The notes below the pieces were generated by a model that was not told where the DNA came from, searched no databases, and saw only the letters and a list, made by a program, of their open reading frames with translations. A stretch of DNA of 64,000 nt from contig NZ_JACVQF010000218.1 of the NCBI RefSeq assembly GCF_014534645.1, positions 1-64,000 on the forward strand, given 5' to 3'. Source of the stretch: Streptomyces griseicoloratus. Lineage in GTDB: Bacteria; Actinomycetota; Actinomycetes; Streptomycetales; Streptomycetaceae. Position 1 is the first letter of the stretch. Every line of letters starts with the position of its first letter. A program made the position numbers and the translations under genes. Below are positions 15,060-23,722 of this stretch, in pieces.

Positions 15060-16301
15060 CTAGCGTTTGTCGACGGCGAGGCGGCCGTTCAGGATCACCA
15101 TGCCGAGGTCGCGAAGGTTGCCGATGTCCGCAGTGGGATCAGCGTTCAGCACGAGCAGGTCGGCACGCTTGCCGGGGGCCACCGTGCCGAGGTCGGGGCG
15201 GACGCACTGCCGCGCCGCGCCGCTGGTGCCTGCGGCCAGCACCTGGGTGGGCGTCATCCCGGCCGCCACCATGAGTTCGGCCTCTTCCAGGGTGTTGGCT
15301 CCGAACAGGCCCCGGCCGCTGAAGGTGTCGCTGCCCAGCACGATGGGCACGCCGGCTTCGGCGGCCTTCTTGAGATTGCCACGGGCGTCCGGGTGGGCAT
15401 CGTCGATCCAGAGCGTGGGCGTGTAGGTGATGCCGTGTTCGAGCATCAGGTCGATGAGCGAGTGGTCGGTGAGGGGCTCGACGGTGACACCGTGCTCCAG
15501 ACCGTCCGCCCCGGCCTCGATCGCCTCGCGTGCCGCGGCTTGCTGGGTGGTGTGGACGGTGACCCGAAGGCCCCGCTCGTGCCCGGTCTCGATACCCGCC
15601 CGAAGGAGATCGAGGGGAAGCCGTTCCAACTCGACACCATCCGGGAAGGCAGGATTCTGCCAGAGGTACTTCGGCCCGCCGGCGTGTGCGCACGCGCCTT
15701 CCGACAGGAGTTTGATCGCGTCCACCTTGCGGTCAGCGAGGTGGTGCACCAGGTCGCGGATCTGCTGCACGCTGTCGACCTCTCCCGTGAAGCGCTCGCG
15801 CGCCCAAGGGTTGCCGCTGAAGACAGTGGCGGCGGGATGGCCGTCGCGGCCGGTGATACCGCAACCGGTCGCCAACAGCCGCGGGCCCCGCAGCGTGCCC
15901 GCGGCGATCTTGGCCCGCGTTTCCAGGATTCCGCCCGTCGGATCGCCCACCGACTTGATGGTGGTGATCCCGTGGTCGAGGAACAGCCCGAGCCTTCCGG
16001 GAAGCTCGTTCTCCTCGAAGGCCCGCATCGAGTGCGGATCGGAGACCGCGCGCACGTCGTAGAAGTGGATATGCGTGTCGATCAGGCCCGGCATGACCCA
16101 TCCTTCGGCCGCGTCCACCTCCTGTCTGCCCCTGAGCCGCTCGGCCGAGACGGAAGCGATCTCTCCGCCGTCGATGGCGACGTCGTACAGACCGGCGAGC
16201 GCCTGGCGGCCGTCGAAGACGTGTGCGCGCCTGATCACGAGATCGTAGGTCACAGGGCCGCGAGCCTCGGTGCTCGCAGTTGCTGTGGATTCCTTGGGCA
16301 T
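15060..16301 (-). CDS. Amidohydrolase (imidazolonepropionase/prolidase-like)
   Basis: 413-aa metal-dependent hydrolase of the amidohydrolase superfamily. Metal-site motifs in order are DTHIHF, DAIKLL (candidate bridging Lys), TVHTTQ, LEHGVTVEP and the catalytic Asp in VLGSDTF. A composite beta-sandwich built from both ends (GWVMPGLID, APGKRADLLVLN) is typical. No signal peptide. Start ATG 16301 has AGGAG upstream. The 25-bp palindrome at 16332-16356 lies 31 bp before the start and matches the one before the neighbouring Rrf2 gene, so repression by that protein is likely. Substrate unknown. Confidence 0.86.
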   Translation of the reverse strand: MPKESTATASTEARGPVTYDLVIRRAHVFDGRQALAGLYDVAIDGGEIASVSAERLRGRQEVDAAEGWVMPGLIDTHIHFYDVRAVSDPHSMRAFEENELPGRLGLFLDHGITTIKSVGDPTGGILETRAKIAAGTLRGPRLLATGCGITGRDGHPAATVFSGNPWARERFTGEVDSVQQIRDLVHHLADRKVDAIKLLSEGACAHAGGPKYLWQNPAFPDGVELERLPLDLLRAGIETGHERGLRVTVHTTQQAAAREAIEAGADGLEHGVTVEPLTDHSLIDLMLEHGITYTPTLWIDDAHPDARGNLKKAAEAGVPIVLGSDTFSGRGLFGANTLEEAELMVAAGMTPTQVLAAGTSGAARQCVRPDLGTVAPGKRADLLVLNADPTADIGNLRDLGMVILNGRLAVDKR

Positions 16302-16331
16302 CGCTCTCACTCCTGGTGGTTCTGGGGAGCA

Positions 16332-16356
16332 AACTGCAACTAAGGCAGTTGCAGTT
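16332..16356. promoter_or_regulatory. Rrf2-type operator upstream of the amidohydrolase
   Basis: Exact inverted repeat AACTGCAACT (16332-16341) and AGTTGCAGTT (16347-16356) with a 5-nt centre. The same geometry recurs at 16871-16895. Confidence 0.72.
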
Positions 16357-16400
16357 AAGGCGTGCGTCATGACGCAGGGTGCGCATGTGTCACCGCTTCG

Positions 16401-16844
16401 TCAGTGATCCCTCGGTTCGTTGTCGGAGGCCAGTATCTGCTGCAGCAGGCCGGCGATCGTCGTCCTGTCGAGCTGTTCCTCCAGGGCTCGCTCCGCGCTC
16501 CGGAACTCGGCGTCGAGCACGTTGCCGATGCTGCGTCCGACCTCGCACGCCCCGCTGGGCGGATGGGTGTGCCGCGAGAAGACCTGCCCCTCCTCGACGG
16601 CGGCGTAGGCGTCATAGAGCGTGATGTCCCGCGGAGCGCGGGCAAGGGACCAGCCGCCCCCTCGGCCCTCGGTCGACCACACCAGGTGAGCGTCTCGCAA
16701 GCGGCCGAGGATGCGCCGTACGAGGACCGGATTGCTTTCGAGGCTGTCCGCGATCTCCGCGGACGTCAACGAGCCCCCGCGCCGGTGCGCCAGCATCGCA
16801 AGCGCGTGAATAGCGACCGCGCTCCTGCTGCTGAGCCCCGCCAT
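16401..16844 (-). CDS. Rrf2-family transcriptional repressor
   Basis: 147 aa with an N-terminal winged helix (LTSAEIADSLESNPVLVRRI, then STEGRGGGWSLARAP) and a dimerisation helix. Only one cysteine in the effector region (GACEVG), so it lacks the three-Cys site of NsrR/IscR and is probably not an Fe-S sensor of that kind. GGGAG lies 6 nt before ATG 16844. A palindrome 27-51 bp upstream of its start matches that of the amidohydrolase, which fits autoregulation plus control of the neighbour. Confidence 0.87.
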   Translation of the reverse strand: MAGLSSRSAVAIHALAMLAHRRGGSLTSAEIADSLESNPVLVRRILGRLRDAHLVWSTEGRGGGWSLARAPRDITLYDAYAAVEEGQVFSRHTHPPSGACEVGRSIGNVLDAEFRSAERALEEQLDRTTIAGLLQQILASDNEPRDH

Positions 16845-16870
16845 CTCCTGCTCCCGCCGTCGCCGCCGAT

Positions 16871-16895
16871 AACTGAAACCAGGCTAGTTTCAGTT
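16871..16895. promoter_or_regulatory. Rrf2-type operator upstream of the rrf2 gene
   Basis: AACTGAAACC (16871-16880) and AGTTTCAGTT (16886-16895), 9 of 10 arm positions inverted, 5-nt centre. Same length and spacing as 16332-16356. Confidence 0.7.
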
Positions 16896-17239
16896 AAATC
16901 GGCAGTCAACCGAGCTGTCCGCGCTCACGCCGGAGCAGTCGCGTATCGGCCCTCTCCGGCCGGCCTCGCCTCGCAGCGAGTACCCGTGGTCGCGGGGTTG
17001 CGCCGCCCCGGGCTCTGTCCACGGCGGAGCCCAGCTCTCGACAACGGTAGGCGCGCCGGTGGCCGTGGTGAGAGGCCATCTCGGGGGAAGCTGACAGCAC
17101 CGGCCCAGTCGCGTGGGGCGGGGGTGCTGGGCAGTATGTGAAGTGTCCGTTCGAACGGGTGCCTCTCGCCTCCGGGCGGACGTCGGAGCGCCCCGGAAGC
17201 GGCACAACCCCCGCACGACACCAAGGAAAGTGGGTCGTC
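16896..17239. other. Intergenic region before hchA
   Basis: About 340 bp between the Rrf2 operator and hchA. No gene supported; it should contain the hchA promoter, but no clear consensus was identified. Confidence 0.35.
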
Positions 17240-18121
17240 ATGTCCCAGGGCGCAAACGAGTTGAGCAAGGCCCCCACGCCGGACACGGCCGAGGACAACG
17301 CGTACTTCCCGTCGCCGTACTCACTCAGTCAGTACACGTCGTCGAAGACCGACTTCGATGGGGTCCAGCACAAGGGCGCCTACACCCGGGGGAAGTGGAA
17401 GGTGCTCATGATCGCGGCGGAGGAGCGCTACGTCCTGCTGGAGAACGGCAAGATGTTCTCCACCGGAAACCATCCGGTCGAGATGCTGCTTCCGCTGCAT
17501 CACATGATGGAGGCGGGCTTCGACGTCGACATCGCCACGCTGGAGGGCTATCCGGCGAAGCTCGAGCTGTGGGCGATGCCTCGCGAGGACGAAGCGGTCA
17601 TGCGGACGTACGAGGCCCTCAAGCCGAAGCTCAAGCAGCCCAAGAAGCTGTCCGAGGTCGTCGCCAAGGAGCTCGGAGAGGACTCGGATTACATCGCCGT
17701 GTTCATTCCAGGCGGACACGGGGCCGTCGTCGGGCTGCCGGCCAGTGAGGCGGTGGGGCGGACGCTTGAGTGGGCTCTGTCCAACGACAAGTTCATCATC
17801 ACCCTGTGCCACGGCCCGGCGGCGCTGCTTGCTGCCTCGTTGGGCAGGGACGAGTCGCTGTTCAAGGGGTACTCGGTCTGCGTCTTCCCCGACGCACTCG
17901 ACGAGGGGCCGAACCTGGAGATCGGCTATCTTCCCGGCCGCTTGCCCTGGCTGGTGGCCGATCTGCTGAGCAAGCAGGGGCTGAACGTCATCAACGACGA
18001 CATGACCGGCAAGATCCACCGGGACCGGAAGCTCCTGACGGGTGACAGCCCCCTCGCCTCCCACAAGCTCGGTCTGCTCGCCGCTGAGGCCCTGGTCGAG
18101 GCAGCCGGGACCGCGGGCTAG
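17240..18121 (+). CDS. hchA: HchA/Hsp31 protein deglycase-glyoxalase III
   Basis: 293-aa DJ-1/PfpI-superfamily Hsp31-type protein (E. coli HchA is 283 aa). The nucleophile elbow is LCHGPAA (C190, H191). The Hsp31-specific segment [17 protein letters not shown] lies at about 73-89, and [10 protein letters not shown] at 159-167. Acts in the cytoplasm on glyoxal/methylglyoxal and glycated substrates and as a stress chaperone. Start ATG 17240 follows AAGGA at about 12 nt; the frame extends further upstream without support. Confidence 0.9.
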   Translation: MSQGANELSKAPTPDTAEDNAYFPSPYSLSQYTSSKTDFDGVQHKGAYTRGKWKVLMIAAEERYVLLENGKMFSTGNHPVEMLLPLHHMMEAGFDVDIATLEGYPAKLELWAMPREDEAVMRTYEALKPKLKQPKKLSEVVAKELGEDSDYIAVFIPGGHGAVVGLPASEAVGRTLEWALSNDKFIITLCHGPAALLAASLGRDESLFKGYSVCVFPDALDEGPNLEIGYLPGRLPWLVADLLSKQGLNVINDDMTGKIHRDRKLLTGDSPLASHKLGLLAAEALVEAAGTAG

Positions 18122-18147
18122 GGACCGGGACCGCCCTCAAATGACGT

Positions 18148-19023
18148 TCAGCTCACGGGCACCACGGCGACCGGGCAGGTCGCGTGGTGCAGTACGGCGT
18201 GCACGACCGCGCCCAGTCGCAGTCCGAGCCTGGCCGCGGGTGGATGGCGCGGCAGAACCAGCAGCCCGGCACCGGCGGACGCCTCCACCAGCAAGGCGGC
18301 GGGCGCTCCGACGACCAACTCCATGTCCACGTGCACCTGCGGATACTCGGCGACAGGCCGGGCCGCCTGGTTCAGCACCCGCGCGTGGGCCTTCCGTTCC
18401 TCGTCCACCTGACTGACCTGCGGAATCATCCGGCCGGCGTCCACGAGAGGTGTCCATGCGTGAATCAGCCGCACGGGCGCCTGCAGCAACTCCGCCTCGG
18501 CGAGAGCGAACCGCACGGCGTTCTCGTCGTGCTCATCGCGTACGCCGACCACGATGCCGCCGTCGGCGGCCTTCTTCTCCGCATGCCCGCGTACGACGAC
18601 GACCGGGCAGGTGGCGTGGGCGGCCAGCTTCAGGCTCACCGATCCCAGCAGCAGACCGGCGAACCCGCCCCGCCCGCGGGTGCCGACCACCAGCAAGTCG
18701 GCGTCCTCCGCCGCGCTCAGCAGGGCCTCGGCCGGATGGTCCCGGGCGAGGACGGTCTCCACGTGCAGCCCCGGATGGCCGGCGGCGATCCTGGTCCGGG
18801 CGTCGTCCAGCACGGTGGCCGCCGCGTCCAGGACCTGCCGATCGGCACCCTCGGACACGAGTTCCACCTCGGCTCCCGTGATGCCGTGGACGGCGTGGAC
18901 CACCCTCAGCGTGCTGCCGCGCAGCTCGGCCTCGGCAGCGGCCCAGTCCGCGGCGAGCCAACCGTGCGACGTGTCGTCGACGCCGACGAGCACCGTCCCG
19001 GTGCGGCCGTCATGCTTCACCAT
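18148..19023 (-). CDS. Tandem universal stress protein (UspA-type)
   Basis: About 291 aa, two Usp domains. The first has VLVGVDDTSHGWLAADWA and the ATP loop GTRGRGGFAGLLLGSVS (G-x2-G-x9-G-S). The second has IVVGVRDEHDENAVRFAL but lacks the complete ATP loop (RHPPAARLGLRLGAV). The start is either GTG/ATG 19023 with GGGAGG very close, or ATG 19032. It sits between hchA and polX. Confidence 0.85.
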   Translation of the reverse strand: MVKHDGRTGTVLVGVDDTSHGWLAADWAAAEAELRGSTLRVVHAVHGITGAEVELVSEGADRQVLDAAATVLDDARTRIAAGHPGLHVETVLARDHPAEALLSAAEDADLLVVGTRGRGGFAGLLLGSVSLKLAAHATCPVVVVRGHAEKKAADGGIVVGVRDEHDENAVRFALAEAELLQAPVRLIHAWTPLVDAGRMIPQVSQVDEERKAHARVLNQAARPVAEYPQVHVDMELVVGAPAALLVEASAGAGLLVLPRHPPAARLGLRLGAVVHAVLHHATCPVAVVPVS

Positions 19024-19046
19024 GCCTCCCATGAGCTCTTGTCCGG

Positions 19047-20813
19047 TCAGCCGTGGGCTCCGCGACCGGTCCTTCCCTTGCGCAGGAAGCGCCGCAGGCG
19101 CGTCTCCGGCCAGGTGTTGATCACGTCGTCCTTGGTGAGCCAGCCGCGCTGGGCCGTGCCGACGCCGTAGCGCAGGTTCGCCAGGTGGAGGACGGCGTGG
19201 GCGTCGCTGTCGACGGCGAACTTCACGCCGTGCCGCCTGGCCCGCAGGATGTCCTCGTCGCGCAGATCCAGCCGGTCGGGGTGGGCGTTGATCTCCAAGG
19301 CGGTACCGGTGCGCGCACAAGCGGCGAAGATCGCGTCGAGGTCGGCATCGACGCCCGGCCGCTTGCCGATGATCCGGGTGGTGGGGTGCCCGATGATGTT
19401 GACGTACGGGTTCTCGCAGGCCCGCACGATCCGCCGGGTCATGGCCTCGCGCTCCTGGTTGAAGTGCGAGTGCACCGAGGCCACGCACAGATCGAACCCG
19501 GCCAGGAACTCCTCCGGCCAGTCGACGTCGCCGTCGGGGTCGATGTTCAGCTCGGCGCCGTGCAGCAGCCGCATGCCCTTGCCGCCCTTGCCGCGCTTGC
19601 CGCCGAAGGAGCCGTCGAGCTCCCGCACGCGGTCGCGCTGGGCGAGCATCCGCTCGTCGGTCATGCGCTGCATGTAGAGGTTGGGCCCGTGGTCGGTGAT
19701 CGCGTAGTAGGCGTAGCCGCGTTCGGCGGCCGCGGCGACCATCTCCTCGAGCGGGGCGAGGCCGTCGGTGAGGTCGGTGTGCGTGTGCAGGTCGCCCTTG
19801 ATGTCCCCCTCCTCGATCAGGCCGGGCAGCTCGCCGTGCAGCCCGGCCTCGATCTCGCCGCGGTCCTCGCGCAGCGTCGGCGGGATCCACGGCAGGCCGA
19901 GCCGCGCGTACACCTCCTCCTCGGTCTGCGAGACGATCTTCTCCCCGCTCTCGGCGTCGAACAGCCCGTACTCCGACAGCTTGAGCTTCTGGTGCACGGC
20001 CAGCTCCCGGGTGCGGATGTTGTGCGCCTTGGAGCCGGTGAAGTACTGCAGAGCCGCTCCCCACGAGTCCGGCGGTACGACGCGCAGGTCGACGGAGAGG
20101 CCCTTGGTGGTGCGGATGGACGTCTTCTTCCCGCCGTGGGCGATGATCTCCGAGACGTACGGCAGCTCGGTGAACGCCTGCATCACCGGCTCCGATTTCC
20201 CGGCCGCGGCGAGCACGTCGACGTCGCCGATCGTCTCGCGGTAGCGGCGCAGCGACCCGGCGTACGTGCAGCGCCGGCAGCCGGTCACCCGGGACAGCTC
20301 GGCGACGATGTCGTCAGCGACGTCCATGGCGGCATCGAGCAGGACCCGCTCCCCGGAGGACTGCAGGAGTTCGATGCCGTGGAGGATGTTCTCCTCCGTC
20401 TTCGGCCCGAAGCCCCTCAGGTCGCGCAGCCGTTCCTCGTGGATGGCGTCGGCCAGTTCCTCCACGGAGGAGATGCCCAGCTCCTCGTGCAGCACGGAGG
20501 CTTTCCTCGGGCCCAGCGTGGGGATCGCCGTCAGCCGCCGTACGCCGGCGGGGATCTTCGCCCGTAGCTCCTCGACGGCGGACACCTTGCCGCTGCGGAA
20601 GTACTCGACGACCTTCTCGGCGATCGACTTGCCGACGTTGGGGATCTCCTGCAGGCCCTTGACGTCCAGGGTGGACACGTCGGCGTGGTAGCCGCCGATG
20701 GAGCGGGCGGCCTTCTCGTAGGTGCGCGTCCGGAACGCGTCTCCTCCGGTGATGGAGATCAGGTCCGCGTACTCGTGGAACAGCGCGGCGACCTCGTCGT
20801 TGGACCGAGCCAT
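19047..20813 (-). CDS. polX: DNA polymerase X with PHP exonuclease domain
   Basis: 588 aa. An N-terminal helix-hairpin-helix and fingers (IPNVGKSIAEKVVEYF, IPTLGPRKASVLHEELG) leads into the nucleotidyltransferase palm with GSLRRYRETIGDVDVL, where the metal-binding Asp pair is D-V-D. A C-terminal PHP domain starts HTHTDLTDGLAPLEEMV. Bacterial PolX enzymes fill gaps and have 3'-5' exonuclease activity in base-excision repair. Start ATG 20813 (MARSND) is preferred; 20846 is possible. Confidence 0.93.
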   Translation of the reverse strand: MARSNDEVAALFHEYADLISITGGDAFRTRTYEKAARSIGGYHADVSTLDVKGLQEIPNVGKSIAEKVVEYFRSGKVSAVEELRAKIPAGVRRLTAIPTLGPRKASVLHEELGISSVEELADAIHEERLRDLRGFGPKTEENILHGIELLQSSGERVLLDAAMDVADDIVAELSRVTGCRRCTYAGSLRRYRETIGDVDVLAAAGKSEPVMQAFTELPYVSEIIAHGGKKTSIRTTKGLSVDLRVVPPDSWGAALQYFTGSKAHNIRTRELAVHQKLKLSEYGLFDAESGEKIVSQTEEEVYARLGLPWIPPTLREDRGEIEAGLHGELPGLIEEGDIKGDLHTHTDLTDGLAPLEEMVAAAAERGYAYYAITDHGPNLYMQRMTDERMLAQRDRVRELDGSFGGKRGKGGKGMRLLHGAELNIDPDGDVDWPEEFLAGFDLCVASVHSHFNQEREAMTRRIVRACENPYVNIIGHPTTRIIGKRPGVDADLDAIFAACARTGTALEINAHPDRLDLRDEDILRARRHGVKFAVDSDAHAVLHLANLRYGVGTAQRGWLTKDDVINTWPETRLRRFLRKGRTGRGAHG

Positions 20814-20974
20814 GACTCCCGAGTAGGCAGACAGTGCCCCGTTCATGCGCGTCGGCCACGACCGTGTGCGGTGGAACCTGCGTGGAGCCGGCGCGCCCGC
20901 ACGGTCAGCGCCGGCCGAGGTCTCCCTGCGTGCGGCAGAAGCCGGCTCTATGCTGGTCATGAGGCGGGTGCGCC

Positions 20975-21187
20975 ATGCGAGTCGAGCTGATCCAACGGGC
21001 CGCCGACGTGCTCTTCGATGTGCCGGAGGAGACGCACGGAGAGATCATCACGCTCATCGACGCCATCACCGAGGACACGGAGACCCGGGCCCCGGACCTT
21101 GCCGCGGCGTTCGGCGCATGGTGCTGGCTCGTCTACACCGTCCACGGCGACGTGATCGAAGTGCTCGATGTCGGCTGCGCACGGTGA
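20975..21187 (+). CDS. Small RelE/ParE-tail-like protein
   Basis: 70 aa. The ending AWCWLVYTVHGDVIEVLDVG resembles the last two strands of RelE/ParE-type toxins, while the front is too short for a full toxin fold. No antitoxin gene is adjacent (the neighbours are polX and a methyltransferase). Either a shortened relative or a chance frame; start ATG 20975 has only a weak upstream purine run. Confidence 0.4.
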   Translation: MRVELIQRAADVLFDVPEETHGEIITLIDAITEDTETRAPDLAAAFGAWCWLVYTVHGDVIEVLDVGCAR

Positions 21188-21198
21188 GACAGGCGATG

Positions 21199-22080
21199 TC
21201 ACGGCGCATCGGGTCGCGACTCGTAGTGCAGGGTGTGGAACCGGCCGTCCTCCTCGCGCCCGGCAGGATCCCCGCCCAGCGCCCGTACCGCCGCGATCGC
21301 GTACTGCCGCTCCCGCTCGTCGGTACACAGGCGCTGCGGATAGGTGCGGGAGACATCGAGCGTGGTGCGCAGACCGTGCGCGGCCAGGGCCCGGACGACC
21401 GGGTGGTACGACACCGTCCGCAGCACGAAGGCGCTGACCCATACCGGCCGCCGGGCGCAGTCCACCAGTGCCGTGAACGTTCGGTCGGTGACATAGCTGC
21501 CGCCGCCCGTCAGCGTGATGAGGCCGACCTCGGCGAGCGCGCGCCGCAGACCGGGGCCGGGCGAGCTCCGTTCCAGGTCGTCGGTGAAGCCGTCGTCCAG
21601 GAGCCCCACCTCGAGCGCGTAGTGCACGGCGGGGGCCGAGACGTCCAGGCCGAACACCGGCACCGCGTCCGGTCGGCGCCGCTCGGCATAGAACACCTTG
21701 TCCCGCGCCACCAGTTCCGCCGTCGACATCGTCCCGAGGGCGGGGGAGGTGTACCGCTCGTACATGTCCGCCAGCGTCAGGTCATGGTTGAGCAGCGCCG
21801 CGTTGATGCCGTACGAACAGCACACATCCAGCACCGCCGGCCTGCCGGGGCAGCCGTCGTCGAGCGCGGACCGCTCGGCGGCGACCCGCCGGAAGGCCGG
21901 CTGGGCATGGTGCGGGATCTCGTACTCCAGCGGGGCCAGCCGCCCGAAGTACGCGCGGGGGTCCGGCTGGGCGTAGATGTCGTCGAACCGTGACTTGCCG
22001 TCCGCCATGCCGTCGGTGCCGCCACAGTCCGACCCGGCCATGCCGAACTCCTCCTCACAGAACGCGCCTGGTACCCCCAT
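21199..22080 (-). CDS. SAM-dependent methyltransferase-like protein
   Basis: 293-aa class I methyltransferase-like protein. SAM motif I is VLDVCCSYGINAALL. A long insert with YERYTSPALGTMSTAELV precedes a C-terminal segment. The Asp/Glu that binds the SAM ribose is not obvious. Start 22080 (MGVPGAF) has AGGAGG 10 nt upstream; later Met codons are possible. Partner and substrate unknown. Confidence 0.7.
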   Translation of the reverse strand: MGVPGAFCEEEFGMAGSDCGGTDGMADGKSRFDDIYAQPDPRAYFGRLAPLEYEIPHHAQPAFRRVAAERSALDDGCPGRPAVLDVCCSYGINAALLNHDLTLADMYERYTSPALGTMSTAELVARDKVFYAERRRPDAVPVFGLDVSAPAVHYALEVGLLDDGFTDDLERSSPGPGLRRALAEVGLITLTGGGSYVTDRTFTALVDCARRPVWVSAFVLRTVSYHPVVRALAAHGLRTTLDVSRTYPQRLCTDERERQYAIAAVRALGGDPAGREEDGRFHTLHYESRPDAP

Positions 22081-22208
22081 CGTGACTCGCCTCCTGCGTC
22101 CCCGGATGTCCGCCACACAGGGGCCGTGCACAGATGCACTCGCTTGCTCCGCAACGTCGGCGGCAAGGCCCGGTCGCGTGGTCCGGCGCCGGGGGCGGGC
22201 AGCGGCGG

Positions 22209-22613
22209 CTACAGCCGGACCCGGGCGCGGCCCCACGCCGGGCCGGACAGTATCCGGCCCAGCGCCAGGGTGCTGAGGCCGAACATCAGGACCCCCAGCG
22301 GGACATGGAGCGAGGGCATGTGCGCGATGCCCAGCACGACCTGCACCGAGGCCAGGACGAGGAAGCCGGTCGCGTACAGGACGGGGCGGGGTGAGCCGCC
22401 GCCCGGCCGCCAGGCCAGGACCGCGGCGAGTACGTACAGCATGGAAGCGGCGTACATCACGCGCGATCCGACGTCGTGCAGCAGCGCGCCGTCGGACGAG
22501 GACAGGAGCATTCCGGCGGTGGCGGCCTGGAAGAAGAGGGTCAAGGTCTGCAGGGCGATCGCGCCCTTGAGGAAGGTCTGGCCGCGCTGCCCGGCCGTCG
22601 TCCGTCTGCCCAT
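22209..22613 (-). CDS. Four-helix integral membrane protein, ECF41-linked
   Basis: 134 aa with four hydrophobic segments (about 15-36, 48-67, 77-98 and 103-121), no catalytic motif. It begins 47 nt after the ECF41 sigma gene on the same strand with GAGAGGAA before ATG 22613, so it probably shares that transcript. Confidence 0.75.
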   Translation of the reverse strand: MGRRTTAGQRGQTFLKGAIALQTLTLFFQAATAGMLLSSSDGALLHDVGSRVMYAASMLYVLAAVLAWRPGGGSPRPVLYATGFLVLASVQVVLGIAHMPSLHVPLGVLMFGLSTLALGRILSGPAWGRARVRL

Positions 22614-22660
22614 CGTGGTTCCTCTCGTGTGGCGTGTGGTGTCTCGGCGGTCCGGCGTGT

Positions 22661-23557
22661 TCAGCGCAGCGTGAGTGCGGTCTCGGTCTCGACGCGCGTC
22701 AGTTTCTCGGGGTTGCGGACGTAGTAGACGCCCGTGATGCGGCCGTCCTCGACACGCATCGCCATGACGCCGTCGATCTCGCCGTCGAGGAGCAGGGCCA
22801 GGCCGGGGTTGCCGTTGACCACGGTCGGTTCGCAGGTGATCGTGGCCTCGACCCTGCCGGAGCCGCCGAGGTAGAAGCGGACCAGCTTGTCGGCGCCGAC
22901 GACCGGCCGCAGCGCGGCCCGCTTCAGGCCGCCGCCGTCGCTCACCAGGACGACGTCCGGGGCGAGCACATCCAGGAGGCTCTGCGGGTCACGGGTTTCC
23001 AGAGCGCGCCGGAAGGACTCCACAGCCGCCCGGGCCTCGCCCGGGGTGACCGTTCTGCGCGGGCGGCGGGCGTCGACGTGCCGGCGGGCGCGGTGCGCGA
23101 TCTGGCGGACGGCGGCCGGGCTCTTGTCGACGGCGGCCGCGATCTCGTCGTAGCCGACGTCGAAGACCTCGCGCAGCACGAACACCGCCCGCTCGGTCGG
23201 TGACAGCGTCTCCAGGACGAGCATCAGCGCCATCGACACGCTCTCGGCGAGCTCGACGTCCTCGGCCACGTCCGGCGTGGTCAGCAGCGGCTCGGGCAGC
23301 CACTGACCGACGTACGCCTCCCTGCGGCGCTTCACGGTGCGCAGCCGGTTGAGGGCCTGGCGGGTCGTGATCCGGACCAGGTAGGCGCGCGGGTCGCTCA
23401 CCTGGTCCAGGTCCACGCCGACCCAGCGCAGCCAGGTCTCCTGGAGGACGTCCTCGGCGTCGGCGGCCGAGCCGAGCATCTCGTAGGCGACGGTGAACAG
23501 CAGGTTGCGGTGGGCGACGAACGCGTCGGTCGCGGCGTCGCTGGCGTGGTCGGTCAT
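22661..23557 (-). CDS. sigJ: ECF41-family sigma factor (SigJ-type) with SnoaL-like C-terminal domain
   Basis: 298 aa. Region 2 ([27 protein letters not shown]) and region 4 ([20 protein letters not shown]) are complete. The C-terminal NTF2/SnoaL-like extension carries the ECF41 marks DGGG ([11 protein letters not shown]) and NPEKL near the end. In this family the extension acts in place of an anti-sigma factor and targets are adjacent oxidoreductase genes. Here the FAD oxidoreductase upstream has a matching promoter (24938-24964). Start ATG 23557 follows GAGAAGGG. Confidence 0.9.
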   Translation of the reverse strand: MTDHASDAATDAFVAHRNLLFTVAYEMLGSAADAEDVLQETWLRWVGVDLDQVSDPRAYLVRITTRQALNRLRTVKRRREAYVGQWLPEPLLTTPDVAEDVELAESVSMALMLVLETLSPTERAVFVLREVFDVGYDEIAAAVDKSPAAVRQIAHRARRHVDARRPRRTVTPGEARAAVESFRRALETRDPQSLLDVLAPDVVLVSDGGGLKRAALRPVVGADKLVRFYLGGSGRVEATITCEPTVVNGNPGLALLLDGEIDGVMAMRVEDGRITGVYYVRNPEKLTRVETETALTLR

Positions 23558-23650
23558 TTTCGGCCCTTCTCCCTCGTGGCCGGCCTGCGGCAGGCGGCCT
23601 TCGAACGTGCGTGCACAGCAAATCGCTTTTCGGCGGCGGCCGTTAGATCC

Positions 23651-23722
23651 GGTCACTCCGACCGGTCACTCCGACCGGCCACTCCGACCGGCCGTCAGGC
23701 CGTCCGCTCAGGCCGTCCGCTC
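23651..23722. repeat. 13-bp tandem repeats between the oxidoreductase and sigJ
   Basis: Three copies of GGTCACTCCGACC (23651-23689, the third with one change) are followed, after a short join, by two copies of AGGCCGTCCGCTC (23697-23722). Both have a 13-bp period. The second set covers the oxidoreductase stop codon. Confidence 0.7.

Noticed and set aside
20975-21187. Toxin-antitoxin module
   Set aside because: The RelE-like tail is too short for a complete toxin and there is no adjacent antitoxin.
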